Assembly: GCA_033557465.1 (NCBI GenBank)
Contig: CM066031.1
Location: 174,995,043 to 175,059,042, forward strand
DNA: 64,000 nt
From: Ichthyophis bannanicus
Taxonomy: Eukaryota; Chordata; Amphibia; Gymnophiona; Ichthyophiidae
Direction: 5' to 3'
Shown: positions 51,682 to 60,895 of the stretch, piece by piece
Position numbering within the stretch: position 1 is the stretch's first letter
Layout of the letters: each line of letters begins with the position of its first letter
Notes under the pieces: model-generated
Databases searched by the model: none
The model's input: only the letters and a program-made list of their open reading frames with translations
What the model was told of the DNA's origin: nothing
Program-made: the position numbers and the translations under genes

Positions 51682-51874
51682 AAGAGTCTCCCAAATGCAG
51701 TCCTGGAGGGCCAAACAACATTCCGGTTCCATGCTGCCTCTAATAAAGATGCCTGTGCTGAATTTCTATGCGCCACCCTGATGGTATGCAGATGTATCTC
51801 ATGCATATTCATGAGGGACAGCATGAAAACCCGAACAGTGTTTGGCACCGCAGGACTGGAGTTGGGAACCTCTG
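51682..51874. mobile_element. hAT-type MITE shared with copy 4
   Basis: Reverse-oriented counterpart of the MITE at 45,802: AAGAGTCTCCCAAATGCAG at the left and GAGTTGGGAACCTCTG at the right. Flanking octamers ACCTAGAG and CCATAAAG are both near CCCTAGAG, the reverse complement of the octamer at copy 4. The insertion is therefore older than the split of copies 4 and 6. Confidence 0.78.
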
Positions 51875-53173
51875 CCATAAAGCAGCAGCCAATAAGGGCA
51901 GACACACCCGCACCCACAGGCTCCATTATCCAATGCCTCCTGGAGGGCAGGATGTTGGGCCCTACGTGCATCTCCCAATACTAGCACTTGCATACCTTAG
52001 CAATGCCACCCTAAACCTGGGAATACGTTACACAGCTATCAAAAGGTTGCTATCATCACAGGCAGATAGCAATTCCTAAGTTAAGCTCAATTCGCTGATT
52101 GAGCTGCATCATAGCAACCTTTCTGATGTCTGTGGAGTGTGTCTCAGGTCTTGAGTCTGACAGAGTGACCCCAACAGTATTGCATACCATAGCCATGCCT
52201 GCACTGTGCCCAGGAATGGTGTGGTGGCCTGGGCTGCCAAACACCTCTATAGCTGCACAATGCTGGCATAGGTTTGAGGAGTGTGTGTCTGTCTATCCAG
52301 TGTGAGGTGGCTGCCAACACCCTCCACAGCCCACACTGCTAGCACTGTTGCCAGTATTGGCCTGCCAATGTGCATAATGAGGAGCATGGTACCGTGAGAA
52401 TAGCCTGGATAGGGTGCCCTGGCCTGGATGCATCTGCACAGGGCATAGGGCAATGGCTCGGACATTGTAGTGGCCGGCCACCACCTGCATGGACAGGGCG
52501 GCCACAGCATGTCCTGCTGGGAGGTTACTCTTACCCTGACTGAGCAGTGACCATGGCATGGCTAGGTTCCCCCATAGTGCGATATAGTGTTTTTCTCATG
52601 TGATATATATGGGTTTTCTTTTGGGGCCCAATCACTGACTTATCTGCTTGGTGTGTATGCTGACATCCCAGTTCTGGGTATATGCATCTCCTCCAGGACC
52701 ATGCACTATGGACTAGCTGGCAGACTGTCTGCAGCTAGTATGTGTCTTGCCGGAACACCTTGCAGGGTGCAGTGGCTGGAGTCTTGCTGCTGGAGAATGT
52801 CAGATAATGGTGGGGGGTAGCTGAGCATTTCCAGGCCTACTGTCTGTCTGCTATTGTGTTATGGATGTGTACTGCTCTGTCTGTTCCCCAGCAGGACTGG
52901 GGTTGATGGTCCCCTCTACTGCTACCATTGCAGGGAGGTAGAATGTGGATCTATTGGTGGGCGATCCTGTTTCCCACCCTGAGTCCCAGAGGGTGGGTTG
53001 TGTGGTAGTACATAATCTGCCTATGGGTCCAAACACCCCCTCCCTTCACCTGCAGCAGATAACCATGGCACCAACACAGGATCTGCACTATTCTGGGTGC
53101 ATCATCACCCATAAGGGCTAGACAAGACTGAGAAATACAGAAGGACACAGATGTATCCTAGGTGTATCTAAAG

Positions 53174-53703
53174 CAGAGCTACTCAATTCCAGTCCTGGAG
53201 GTCTGCAACCCTGCAGATTTTTGGGATATCCCTAATGATATGCATGAGATATATATGCATTAGAGATAGCTTGCCAACCTGACTGGTTTTTGGCCCTCCA
53301 GGGCTGGATTTGGAGACCCCTGCCTTACACCTCTGTCATTTAAGATTGTAACTGGGCAAGGTGCAGATGTCCAAGACATCAAAAAGGTTAGAATTTGTCA
53401 CATTCCTCCTTGCTTCTCACCACCACCAAAATATTGTCTATTAGACAACTTTTTGGTGGTGTTGAGAATCTAGGAGGAATGTGACACATTCTATCTACCC
53501 TTTTGATGTCTAGAACATCTGTACCTTACCCACTAACAATCTTAAATGACAGAGGTGTAAGGCAGGAGTCTCCAAATCCAGCCCTGGAGGGCCACAAACC
53601 AGTCAGGTTATCTCTAATGCATATATATCTCATGCATATCATTAGGGATATCCCGAAAACCTGCAAGGTTGCAGACCTCCAGGACCAGAATTGAGTAGCT
53701 CTG
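53174..53703. mobile_element. Composite hAT palindrome, 530 bp, exact 8-bp duplication
   Basis: Starts CAGAGCTACTCAATTCCAG and ends CTGGAATTGAGTAGCTCTG-like (seen as CAGAATTGAGTAGCTCTG), with ATCTAAAG exactly repeated at 53,166-53,173 and 53,704-53,711. Two MITE arms (53,174-53,322; 53,563-53,703) surround a palindromic spacer like that of 49,480. The uninterrupted target is visible in copy 5 near 49,365. Confidence 0.9.
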
Positions 53704-54284
53704 ATCTAAAGGAACTACCTATCACACACTAATGGGGACCAGCAGCATGGTGTAGTTCAGCCATGAAAGGTGCTGTGGACCTGGTGCTGGGCGCCCCACC
53801 TCAACCTCAGGGTGAGCACAGTACCCACACATTGTGACTGTCTGTGGCTACTCTGTGCCAGTACCACACAAAGTCTGTTCCCCCTACCAGACCGAGGTGC
53901 TGTGGGGGTGCATACCCCATCTTGTGCCCATCTGTCGACTGCTGATTTGCATGTGCAGTGCATCATGGGTACGAATGGGTTAACCCTATCCTGGTAACCA
54001 CAGCAGACAGTTTGTGTGGTGACGTGCAGTCCTTCTGCAGCCAGCCAGGGCTTTGTTCACAGCCTTATAAGGTGTCCTATAGGGGACATTATAGGGTGCC
54101 TTGGCGGACAGTACACTTTATAATGTGCCCTAAGGAGTGCGTTATGGGGTGCCTTATGCGGCACCTTAGGTTATGCCACCGTGAGAGTGTGTTTGCTGGC
54201 AGCACTAATTAAAATACAAGTCAAATGCCTCAACAGTCACTACTTAAATGTAAAGGGTGATGTCTCAGCCAGCCTTATACATTA

Positions 54285-54360
54285 GGCCCACTGGGGAATC
54301 AAACCCATGACCCTTGTACCATCAGTCAGTGTAGTAACCATTGTACTACAGCTCTGTTGC
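54285..54360 (-). repeat. tRNA-like module, type 1 (copy 6)
   Basis: Minus strand GTAGTACAATGGTTACTACACTG then CATGGGTTTGATTCCCC. It sits near the right end; its expected partner on the other side of the foldback is missing in this copy. Confidence 0.65.
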
Positions 54361-54551
54361 TGTGCTTGCATGCCTGCGCGCCTTCTTAAGATTAACGCGC
54401 GATAACGTGCCATGTAGCGCTCGTTAATTTATGGCGCCTTGTAACGCATGTTATCGGTAACGATGTACCGCCCATGTCCTTATTTTGGATTTCTGCTTCT
54501 ACCGCGGATCCTAACGCAAATCACACTAATGCAGTTTAGTAAACATGCCCC

Positions 54552-55030
54552 TATGTGTCCCCCACAAAATGCACACTATGGTTAGAAATCTATTGATCCA
54601 TTGTTTTTTGTTTCCAAGCCCCTCGTCTTTGGAAGACCATGCCCATGATACTCCAGATGGAATCCTCTTATGCAAAGTTTAACACTGGCCTGAAGACCTG
54701 GCTCTTAATAATCAGACCTATGAATAGATCCTTCTCTCCTCTCTTTTTTGTTCCTGGCTCTGAAGCTAGATGCTGTCCCCTCCCCCCCCCCCCCTCCTGT
54801 TTCCACTGCAATTATCTGTTACAGCTTTTATATTTTGGGATTGATATTGTGTGCTACTCCTCTTCCCCCCTCCCCCCCCTACATGTCTTTGTTGTTCTTT
54901 AGACTGTGTCATAATTGTTTTTGGCGTTCTTGCAATTAGGAATCTGGTTTTATCTGTAAACCATTATGATATATCAAACCATTAGCAGAATAGCAAATCT
55001 TTGCAATCAAACAATCAATTGATCAATAAA
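54552..55030 (+). mobile_element. L2 LINE fragment, right half with tail
   Basis: Continues the L2 of 50,039-50,295: PRLWKTMPMILQ (near 54,625), FNTGLKTWLL, then a C-rich 3' UTR and a tail GGTTTTATCTGTAAACCATTATGATATATC followed by TCAATAAATAAATAC. The typical L2 C-terminal pattern LWN-LP...FK--LKTWL is clear. The TAT at 54,552 is the target duplication of copy 6. Confidence 0.72.
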
Positions 55031-55523
55031 TAAATACAATATTTTGCTAACAGATTTAAAAAAATAAAACCTTAGGGGAATAGGAAAATCTAACAATTGT
55101 GGAGTTTGTAAGAAAAGTTAAAATGTATTTTAAATATTTGTAGAGCTCTTTTTTAAATAAAGTTAATAAGTTTGATATTCAAGCGCAAAAAATCTAATCC
55201 ACTTGAATTGAAATTTTGAATGCATAAAACAAATAAATTATCCACCCCAAAAGAGGGTGGGTTTTACATAGAGCTTAATTTCTAAGCGAACGGCCTGGAG
55301 CACAGTTCCATCACAACTTTTCAAACTCCAGAGCAGCAAGGGTGTTCTTCTCCAGCCCTTTTCTTCCAGGCAGCCTGAAAGGACGAGGAGGGGGTGGGAT
55401 AAGATTGGAATAGAGAAAAAAAGGCATTTTTTCCCTAATCCTTCTACTGTTGCTCCTTCTCCTAGCCCACCAGTCCTCCTCTCCAGGCTCCACATTTCAC
55501 GTCCTTTTGCTCTACAAATTAAA
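55031..55523. other. No recognisable feature
   Basis: AT-rich, then a purine/pyrimidine-skewed stretch at 55,260-55,500 with only chance ORFs. Nothing recognised. Confidence 0.4.
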
Positions 55524-55919
55524 GGGTATGTTTACTAAAGGGCATTAAGGGAGCAAGTGTTCCATTAACACCTGCTATCAGCACTCTTGCACCCTTAACA
55601 CAGTGAAATAGCTGATTTAATGGGAGTCAAAGGCTCCAGCAGTGTAAAAGGTGCAATAGGTGGAGAATACGGTGGAGATCGGGCGATAACAGCATGTCCT
55701 CCCTTAATGCCTGTTGCACAATGTTTTTAAAAGCCCTTTAATGCTGGGAACCCTAACGCCAAATAAAACTTCACGGAAAATGGTGTATTTAGAGAGGAGA
55801 GAGTCTAATTTAACGTCTGCAATGTGATGCACTGACAGGGGAGCCCAGTTAGTGATAGTAGTGCTCCATTAGCAGCAACAGCATTATGCCCACATATAAA
55901 AGGGCACTATATTGATGGT

Positions 55920-56148
55920 AGGAGTGGAGGAGTAGCCTAGTGGTTAGAACACCAGCTTGGTAACCAAGCAACCAGGGCTCAGTTCCCACTAGCACTCCTT
56001 GTGGCCTTGGGCAAGTCACTTAACCCTCCATTGCCTCAGAAGAAAGGCCTGGCAATCTACTTCTGGTGACACTGCCAAGAAAACCCAGGAGCTTCTGGGT
56101 CACCAGGAGTCAGGACTGACTCAAAGGCACACTTTGCATTTTTGCATG
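55920..56148 (+). repeat. tRNA-derived SINE with BovB-like tail, good copy
   Basis: Head GGAGTGGAGGAGTAGCCTAGTGG (A-box region), then GGGCTCAGTTCCCAC at the B-box place, body TGGGCAAGTCACTTAACCC, then GCCTGGCAATCTACTTC, AAGAAAACCCAGGAG, GGGTCACCAGGAGTCAGG and GACTGACTCAAAGGCAC. The tail parallels the BovB 3' end (GGGTCGCCATGAGTTG...ACTCGACGGCAC), so this SINE probably uses BovB-type RTE machinery. Confidence 0.82.
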
Positions 56149-56234
56149 TCGATGGGTCAAAGGAGGTGGCACATGGGTCATGCAATAGAGGTTGCTGGTG
56201 CACAGGGTGGACCAGGCAGCTACCCAGGTGACAC

Positions 56235-56547
56235 ATAACATAAAATCATAAGATATGAAATACTGGGTCAGGCCAAGGTCCATCAAGCCCAGTATTCTGT
56301 GTCCAACAACAGTTAATCTAAGTCACAAGTACCTAGCAATTTTCATAAAAGACACAACGGTTCCACAATGCTTGTATTGGGGCAAGCAGCGGATTTCCCA
56401 GGTCCCCTTGAATAATGGTTTATGGACCTTTCCTCCAGGAACCCGTCCAAACCTTTTTTAAACACAGCTACACGAACAGCTTTTACAACATCCTCCGGTA
56501 ATGAATTCCAGAGTTTGATTACGCGTTGAGTGAAAAAATATTTTCTT
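56235..56547 (-). mobile_element. CR1 LINE 3' tail
   Basis: Minus-strand CR1 end: KYFFTQRVIKLWN region at about 56,500-56,545 (as TTTTTCACTCAACGCGTAATCAA), 3' UTR, and CCTTGGCCTGACCCAGTATTTC...ATCTTATGATTTTATG at 56,235. It is closely similar to 62,298-62,612. Strongly 5'-truncated. Confidence 0.8.
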
Positions 56548-57538
56548 TACTTATGGTCTGGCAGGTAAGGAGGATAGATGCGTGTGATCACTGCTCTCCC
56601 CTAACCCTTCAATAACCACCAAGTTACACTCGCATCGGGCTCTCAGGAGGCTCTAGCCATGCCAAAGACAATCAAACTAAAAGTGACCCAAACAATAAAG
56701 GAGCTATATAGAATCAGGGCCAAAGCAACCGAGGGCGAAAAGGAGAGTATCTCTTGGGGGCCTTCGTCAAGTTCCTCAATGTCAAGTGAGCAGGAGGAAA
56801 GTGGATCTGAGCAGGACTCAGAGCTCTTGGTGGTGATGAGAGAAATATGAGCATCAAAAAACGAAATCATGGACACTGTCTTGAGCAAAATGGATGCAAA
56901 ATTTGGCATGCTAGGGATTCAGCTGGACAAGGCCGAGACCTGGATAGGAGAGGTAGAGGACAAGCAGAAACAAATGTCAGGGGATGTGGTCTATCTGTAG
57001 AAGCAGGCAGAGAGGATGGGAGATAAGTTAGAAGACCTGGAAAACCGAGATAGAAGATTAAATCTCCGAATATTTGGTATTTCCGAGGGGGAGGAAGGCC
57101 AAGAACTGGCAGAAAATATTCAAAAATTATTAAAGGAATGTGTTCCAGGATGTGCAACTCCAGGAGACTATGAAATCAAAAGAGCACACCATGAGTTGTG
57201 TCCCAAACCAGACAGGGAAGCGTGACCAAGAGCATTCAATGTTAAAATGCTGCGATTCCCCGATCGAGAATTCATAATCCGAGGGGCACAAAAGACAGGG
57301 ATTGTGGAATATAAAACCTGGAAAGTGATGATTTTTCCTGACCTGGCTACAAAAACGGTTTGCTGACCTAAAGATCTGCTCAGATGCAGGGAACAGTTGA
57401 TGCAGTGGGGCATAAAAGCAGCCCTATGGTACCCAGACAGATTGATTTTTACTGTAAATGGCTCCCGCAAATTTTTCACTTCACCTGAAGCAGGATTTTC
57501 TTCACACATCCTGCTGCTTCTGGCTCCGCTGGGAGACA
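56548..57538 (+). mobile_element. L1 ORF1 remnant, 5'- and 3'-truncated
   Basis: Frames from ATG 56,659 give MPKTIKLKVTQTIKELYRIR, an acidic SSSSSMSSEQEESGSEQDSE, then (after a stop) a coiled coil, ENRDRRLNLRIFGISEGEEG, IKRAHHEL, FNVKMLRFPDREFI and KVMIFPDLATKTV: the L1 ORF1 order. Stops at 56,848, 56,998, 57,223 and 57,363 make it a pseudogene. ORF2 is absent. It lies inside TIR copy 8. Confidence 0.8.
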
Positions 57539-57779
57539 CATGTTCCCCATCCTATGTCACACACTGACATTGCACCATTTTACAATGGCACCGCCCTGTG
57601 CATCGGTACAGCTGCCTCCCATATGCCCGTCTACTTTATTGGCTGCCACGTAGGTTGACCACAGATATGGCAGGTCCATTAGCTCCCATCTGTCCTTCCA
57701 TCCATCAGATTGACTTTCCTTGGTGCACTTTTATACAGCGATAGGGTTACCACCTTTTTTGGACTTTAAGGTTCATGTT

Positions 57780-58119
57780 TGCCACCTTAACACCTGATGT
57801 CTTGTTAGCACGCATTAAATACCCATAGCGTGCTTTATGCTGGAATGCCCCCTACCCGCCCAGCGCCCTTTACACATGTAACACCCTTATTGCTGCCGTT
57901 AACACCTGTTATCTTAACGCCATTTAGTAAGCCATTTTCACACGTTAGAATGCATACTTGCACCTTAATGCCCATTGTCCTGTTAACACGCATTAAAAGA
58001 GCCCATAGGGCACTTTATGCCAGAATGCCCCCTACCCGGCCAACATCTTTTAAGGATTAACAACCTTCATCACTGCCGTTAATGCCTGTTACCTTAGCGC
58101 ACTTTCGTAAACATATCCC
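57780..58119. repeat. Subterminal tandem duplication of copy 8 (about 176 bp)
   Basis: CTTAACACCTGATGTCTTG...GTTAACACCTGTTATCTTAACG-TTTAGTAAGCC (57,786-57,935) is followed by a diverged second copy (57,962-58,119) that ends in the outer terminus. The first copy carries an inner, decayed TIR-like TTTAGTAAG. Confidence 0.7.
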
Positions 58120-59912
58120 ATGGACTATAATAAATCTTCAGTGTTGGACATTTGAAATTATACATTTACTATGAGACTGAATATTGCCCTCAATGAGCTG
58201 TAAATATGTCATGCATTAGATCCAAGTACTTCAAAAACAAATGCTATTGTCAATGTGTAATCATTTTACTATATAATAGATGACCTGGGGCATGGATATT
58301 GCATTCTAGAAGTGTGCTTTCATCAGCAGGTATTTGGTTTGTTTCCATGCTTACAATGTTTTGTGTGTGCACATGTAAGCCTATGAATTAAATTGTATAC
58401 AATCTATTTGCACTTGCAAAAGATTTTAGCATATACAGATGGTGTGCATTAAAGATGAGTATGTGCAAAATCACACACACAAAAAAAAAAATCAAAAAAT
58501 ACAAACACTATCCAAACTTGTTTTTGCTTGTGCAGAGATCCCTGCTACACTCTGGAGTCTCACAGTGATGTGCAGTCTTTGATGTCAAACATGTTCAAAA
58601 TATACAGTACTAATATGACTTGTGTCTCTGCCTTTGTATCTTTTGAATAATGATCACCCATAGTACTGGGAAGACCTGGGGCATGCCAGGATTTCCTGTT
58701 TAAAAATTCATTCTCCTTTAGCTTTCCTTTCATTTTATGATTCCTTGTTCACATGTTTGTTCTTCTGTGATGGCTTTTGGAGAGAATGTCCATGTCAGTG
58801 CTATTTTTCACTTTGAGAACCAATTGAGACACATGATCTATTGCCCAATATCTTTTTGTATTCAGCTGTGACTCCCACAAACCTTTCTCCTCTCAAAAAT
58901 GAGATAGTGCTTTCTTATACGATCTTAAGCATGTTTGTGTTAAGATCCAGTCTAAATGTCCTAGCACTTCCCTTTGGACATATTCATGTGTTTCTATAGA
59001 AATGTCACCATAGCTCCTGATCATGCAAAAATATGTTGTTTGCTCAAAGCACACTGCACATTCTGTGAATAGTAAGTGAGACGTGAATGTGTCTGGCAGC
59101 GGGAGGGCAGGTCTGCAAAATGGAAATTAGGAGATGAAGAATGTTTCAGTCTAAAGCAAAACCTCATGCAGAGTTATGCCAACTCCCTTAACTGATCAGA
59201 GTAGCTGGCAGTCTTGGCATTGGACTGCGTTGGCTGGAGTACAGTTTGCAATCACAACTAGTATGCGGGTAGGGCAGGCTTTGGAACGGAGCTCTAGTTT
59301 CTAGTTAGGATCAGTCCCAGATTTCATGGTGCACACTTGGCAATTAAATGTCTGCACATGAATCTCTATTTTTCTGCATCTGGGACTGCTACTGTTGAGC
59401 CAGCATTGATGAACCCTTCACACTCTCTGTCAGGCAGGACCAATTTTTTTATTATTATGATTATTTATTACAGTCAATTACTTTATACCAAATACAAAAT
59501 ATTAGAGATATGGCAAAAAGGAACCAAAGTTCCAGAATTCAGTAGAATTCAGTACTTTATCAGAAGCAAACAGGAGTATCTCCTCTATAACAATCCAAGG
59601 CTTTAGTTATTGAAAATATGACAACAGGTCTCTTAAACACTGAAGCCAGATTAAAACTGAATTTAAAAAATATTGTTTCAAATGGAAAGTGAAGGGAGAG
59701 TAAAGGATACATTTTTTTTTACTATTTTGGAAGTGCTATCTTGCTTTGAATATGTCTTTTTATATTGCCAAAGGATAGATGTCAATATTTCCTTTGCAGA
59801 TAACTATTTCTTTCAGAGGGAACAGAAAAAATGTTTTCCAGCTAGCAAATAAAAATGACAGCTTATACACTATTTGCTTTATGAAACATTCCTTATAGAC
59901 ACAGACATTTAA
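58120..59912. other. No recognisable feature
   Basis: About 1.8 kb of AT-rich sequence without coding motifs, tRNA-like boxes or terminal repeats. It is among the least repetitive-looking stretches of the window and may be unique intergenic DNA. Confidence 0.5.
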
Positions 59913-60039
59913 GGGTATGTTTACTAAACTGCAGTAAAGTCACCAGTGGTAAGGCCCGCATTAGAGTGCCTTGGGCCATTCAACGTGAGCTAACAGGATG
60001 GAGTGCGGTAAGGTGACAAAATGTCCTAAGGAGAGACAA
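59913..60039 (+). mobile_element. TIR element copy 9, left end only
   Basis: TAA then GGGTATGTTTACTAAACTG at 59,913, followed by about 110 bases of subterminal sequence (AAGTCACCAGTGGTAAGG). Copy 7 starts at 60,040, so it seems to have inserted into copy 9, whose remainder would lie beyond the window. Confidence 0.6.
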
Positions 60040-60261
60040 GGGGGTATGTTTACTAAACCGTCTTAATGTGCGCCCGGCGATAGTGTGCAGGCTGCCATAA
60101 AAGGAGTGGGCATTTCAGTCTTAAAGTAGCAAAACGGGATTATCGCGCGATAATGCGTGCTGCTGCGCACATTAACGGGCTAAGTGCCGCTAAGCGCCGC
60201 TAAGCACGTTAATGCGCGGCAATCTTAAGTAGGCGCCCAGACATGCAAACACAGAAACAAA

Positions 60262-60335
60262 GGTGTAGTACAATGGTTAATACACTGACTGATGATACAG
60301 GGGTTATGAGGTTGATCCCCCCAGTGTGCCTAATG
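60262..60335 (+). repeat. tRNA-like module, type 1 (copy 7)
   Basis: GTGTAGTACAATGGTTAATACACTG then ATGAGGTTGATCCCCCC. It pairs with 60,815-60,895 on the minus strand (CATGGGTTCAAACCCAC) around the long inverted repeat. Confidence 0.65.
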
Positions 60336-60557
60336 CATAAGGCTGGCTGAGGCATCAGCTTTGACATGTAAGTATTGTTTCTTGAGGCATTTTATTTGTA
60401 TTTTAATTATTGCTGCCAGCAAACACACCCTCACATGCCATAACCTAAGGTGCCACATAAGGCACCCTATAAGGCACTCCATAGGGCACATTATAAAGTG
60501 CACTGTCTGCCATGGCACCCTATAATGTCCCCTATAGGGCACCCTATAAGGCGCTCC

Positions 60558-60697
60558 ATAGGACAACTTATAAGACACCTTATATGGACTGTAACCATAA
60601 GGTGCCTCAGAAGGCGCTTTATAGGGTGCCCTTTAAAGCGCCTTCTGAGGCACCTTATGGTTACAGTCCATATAAGGTGTCTTATAAGTTGTCCTAT
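60558..60697. repeat. Perfect 64-bp inverted repeat
   Basis: Arms 60,558-60,621 and 60,634-60,697 are exact reverse complements with a 12-nt loop. Key parts are ATAGGACAACTTATAAG, TATGGACTGTAACCATAAGG and GCCTCAGAAGGCGCTTTA. In copies 3 and 4 the same place has only shorter, imperfect GGCACCTTATA repeats, so this perfect palindrome is a local feature of copy 7. Confidence 0.92.
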
Positions 60698-60814
60698 ACA
60701 TTATAGGGTGCCATGCCTTTTGAGGCACCTTATGGTTACAGTACTCGGAGGGTGTTTTTGCTGGCAGAACTAATGTATATTAAAAAATGACAATGTTCCA
60801 GATAGCCCTATCAA

Positions 60815-60895
60815 ATAACCCCACGGTGGGTTTGAACCCATGACCTCTAGCTCTACAGGTAGTGAAGTAACCAGTGGGCTACAGCTACTAACAAG
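60815..60895 (-). repeat. tRNA-like module, type 1, inward-facing (copy 7)
   Basis: Minus strand GTAGCCCACTGGTTACTTCAC then CATGGGTTCAAACCCACC with a B-box match GGTTCAAACCC. Together with the module at 60,262 it frames the 64-bp inverted repeat. Confidence 0.65.

Larger units (their letters stand above)
50296..54551 (+). mobile_element. TIR element copy 6, 4,256 bp, with TAT duplication
   Basis: Left end GGGGGATGTTTACTAAACTG (50,296) and right end CAGTTTAGTAAACATGCCCC (54,551) lie between TAT repeats (50,293-50,295; 54,552-54,554). The flanks join into one L2 reading, so both ends are firm. Contents in order: CpG-rich subterminal repeats, GGTGGAGAGAGGGCGGAG block, type 2 module (51,445), 193-bp hAT MITE (51,682), the core in reverse order to copies 3 and 7, a composite hAT palindrome (53,174), a GGCACCTTA foldback (54,065-54,170), and a type 1 module (54,285 minus). 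There is no transposase; it must be mobilised in trans. It is the best reference copy. Confidence 0.88.
55524..58119. mobile_element. TIR element copy 8, divergent, with three nested insertions
   Basis: Left end AGGGTATGTTTACTAAAGG near 55,523 and a right end CTTTCGTAAACATATCCC at 58,119. Both match the family less well, and TAA/ATG flanks do not agree. The interior has a SINE (55,920), a CR1 tail (56,235) and an L1 ORF1 remnant (56,548). The right part 57,540-57,760 matches 31,850-32,100. Its subterminal region is duplicated (57,780-58,119). Confidence 0.6.

Noticed and set aside
21303..60895. About 20 sequences with tRNA A- and B-box matches as real tRNA genes
   Set aside because: None has a full cloverleaf with an acceptor stem, and they recur inside transposon copies, so I call them tRNA-like modules.
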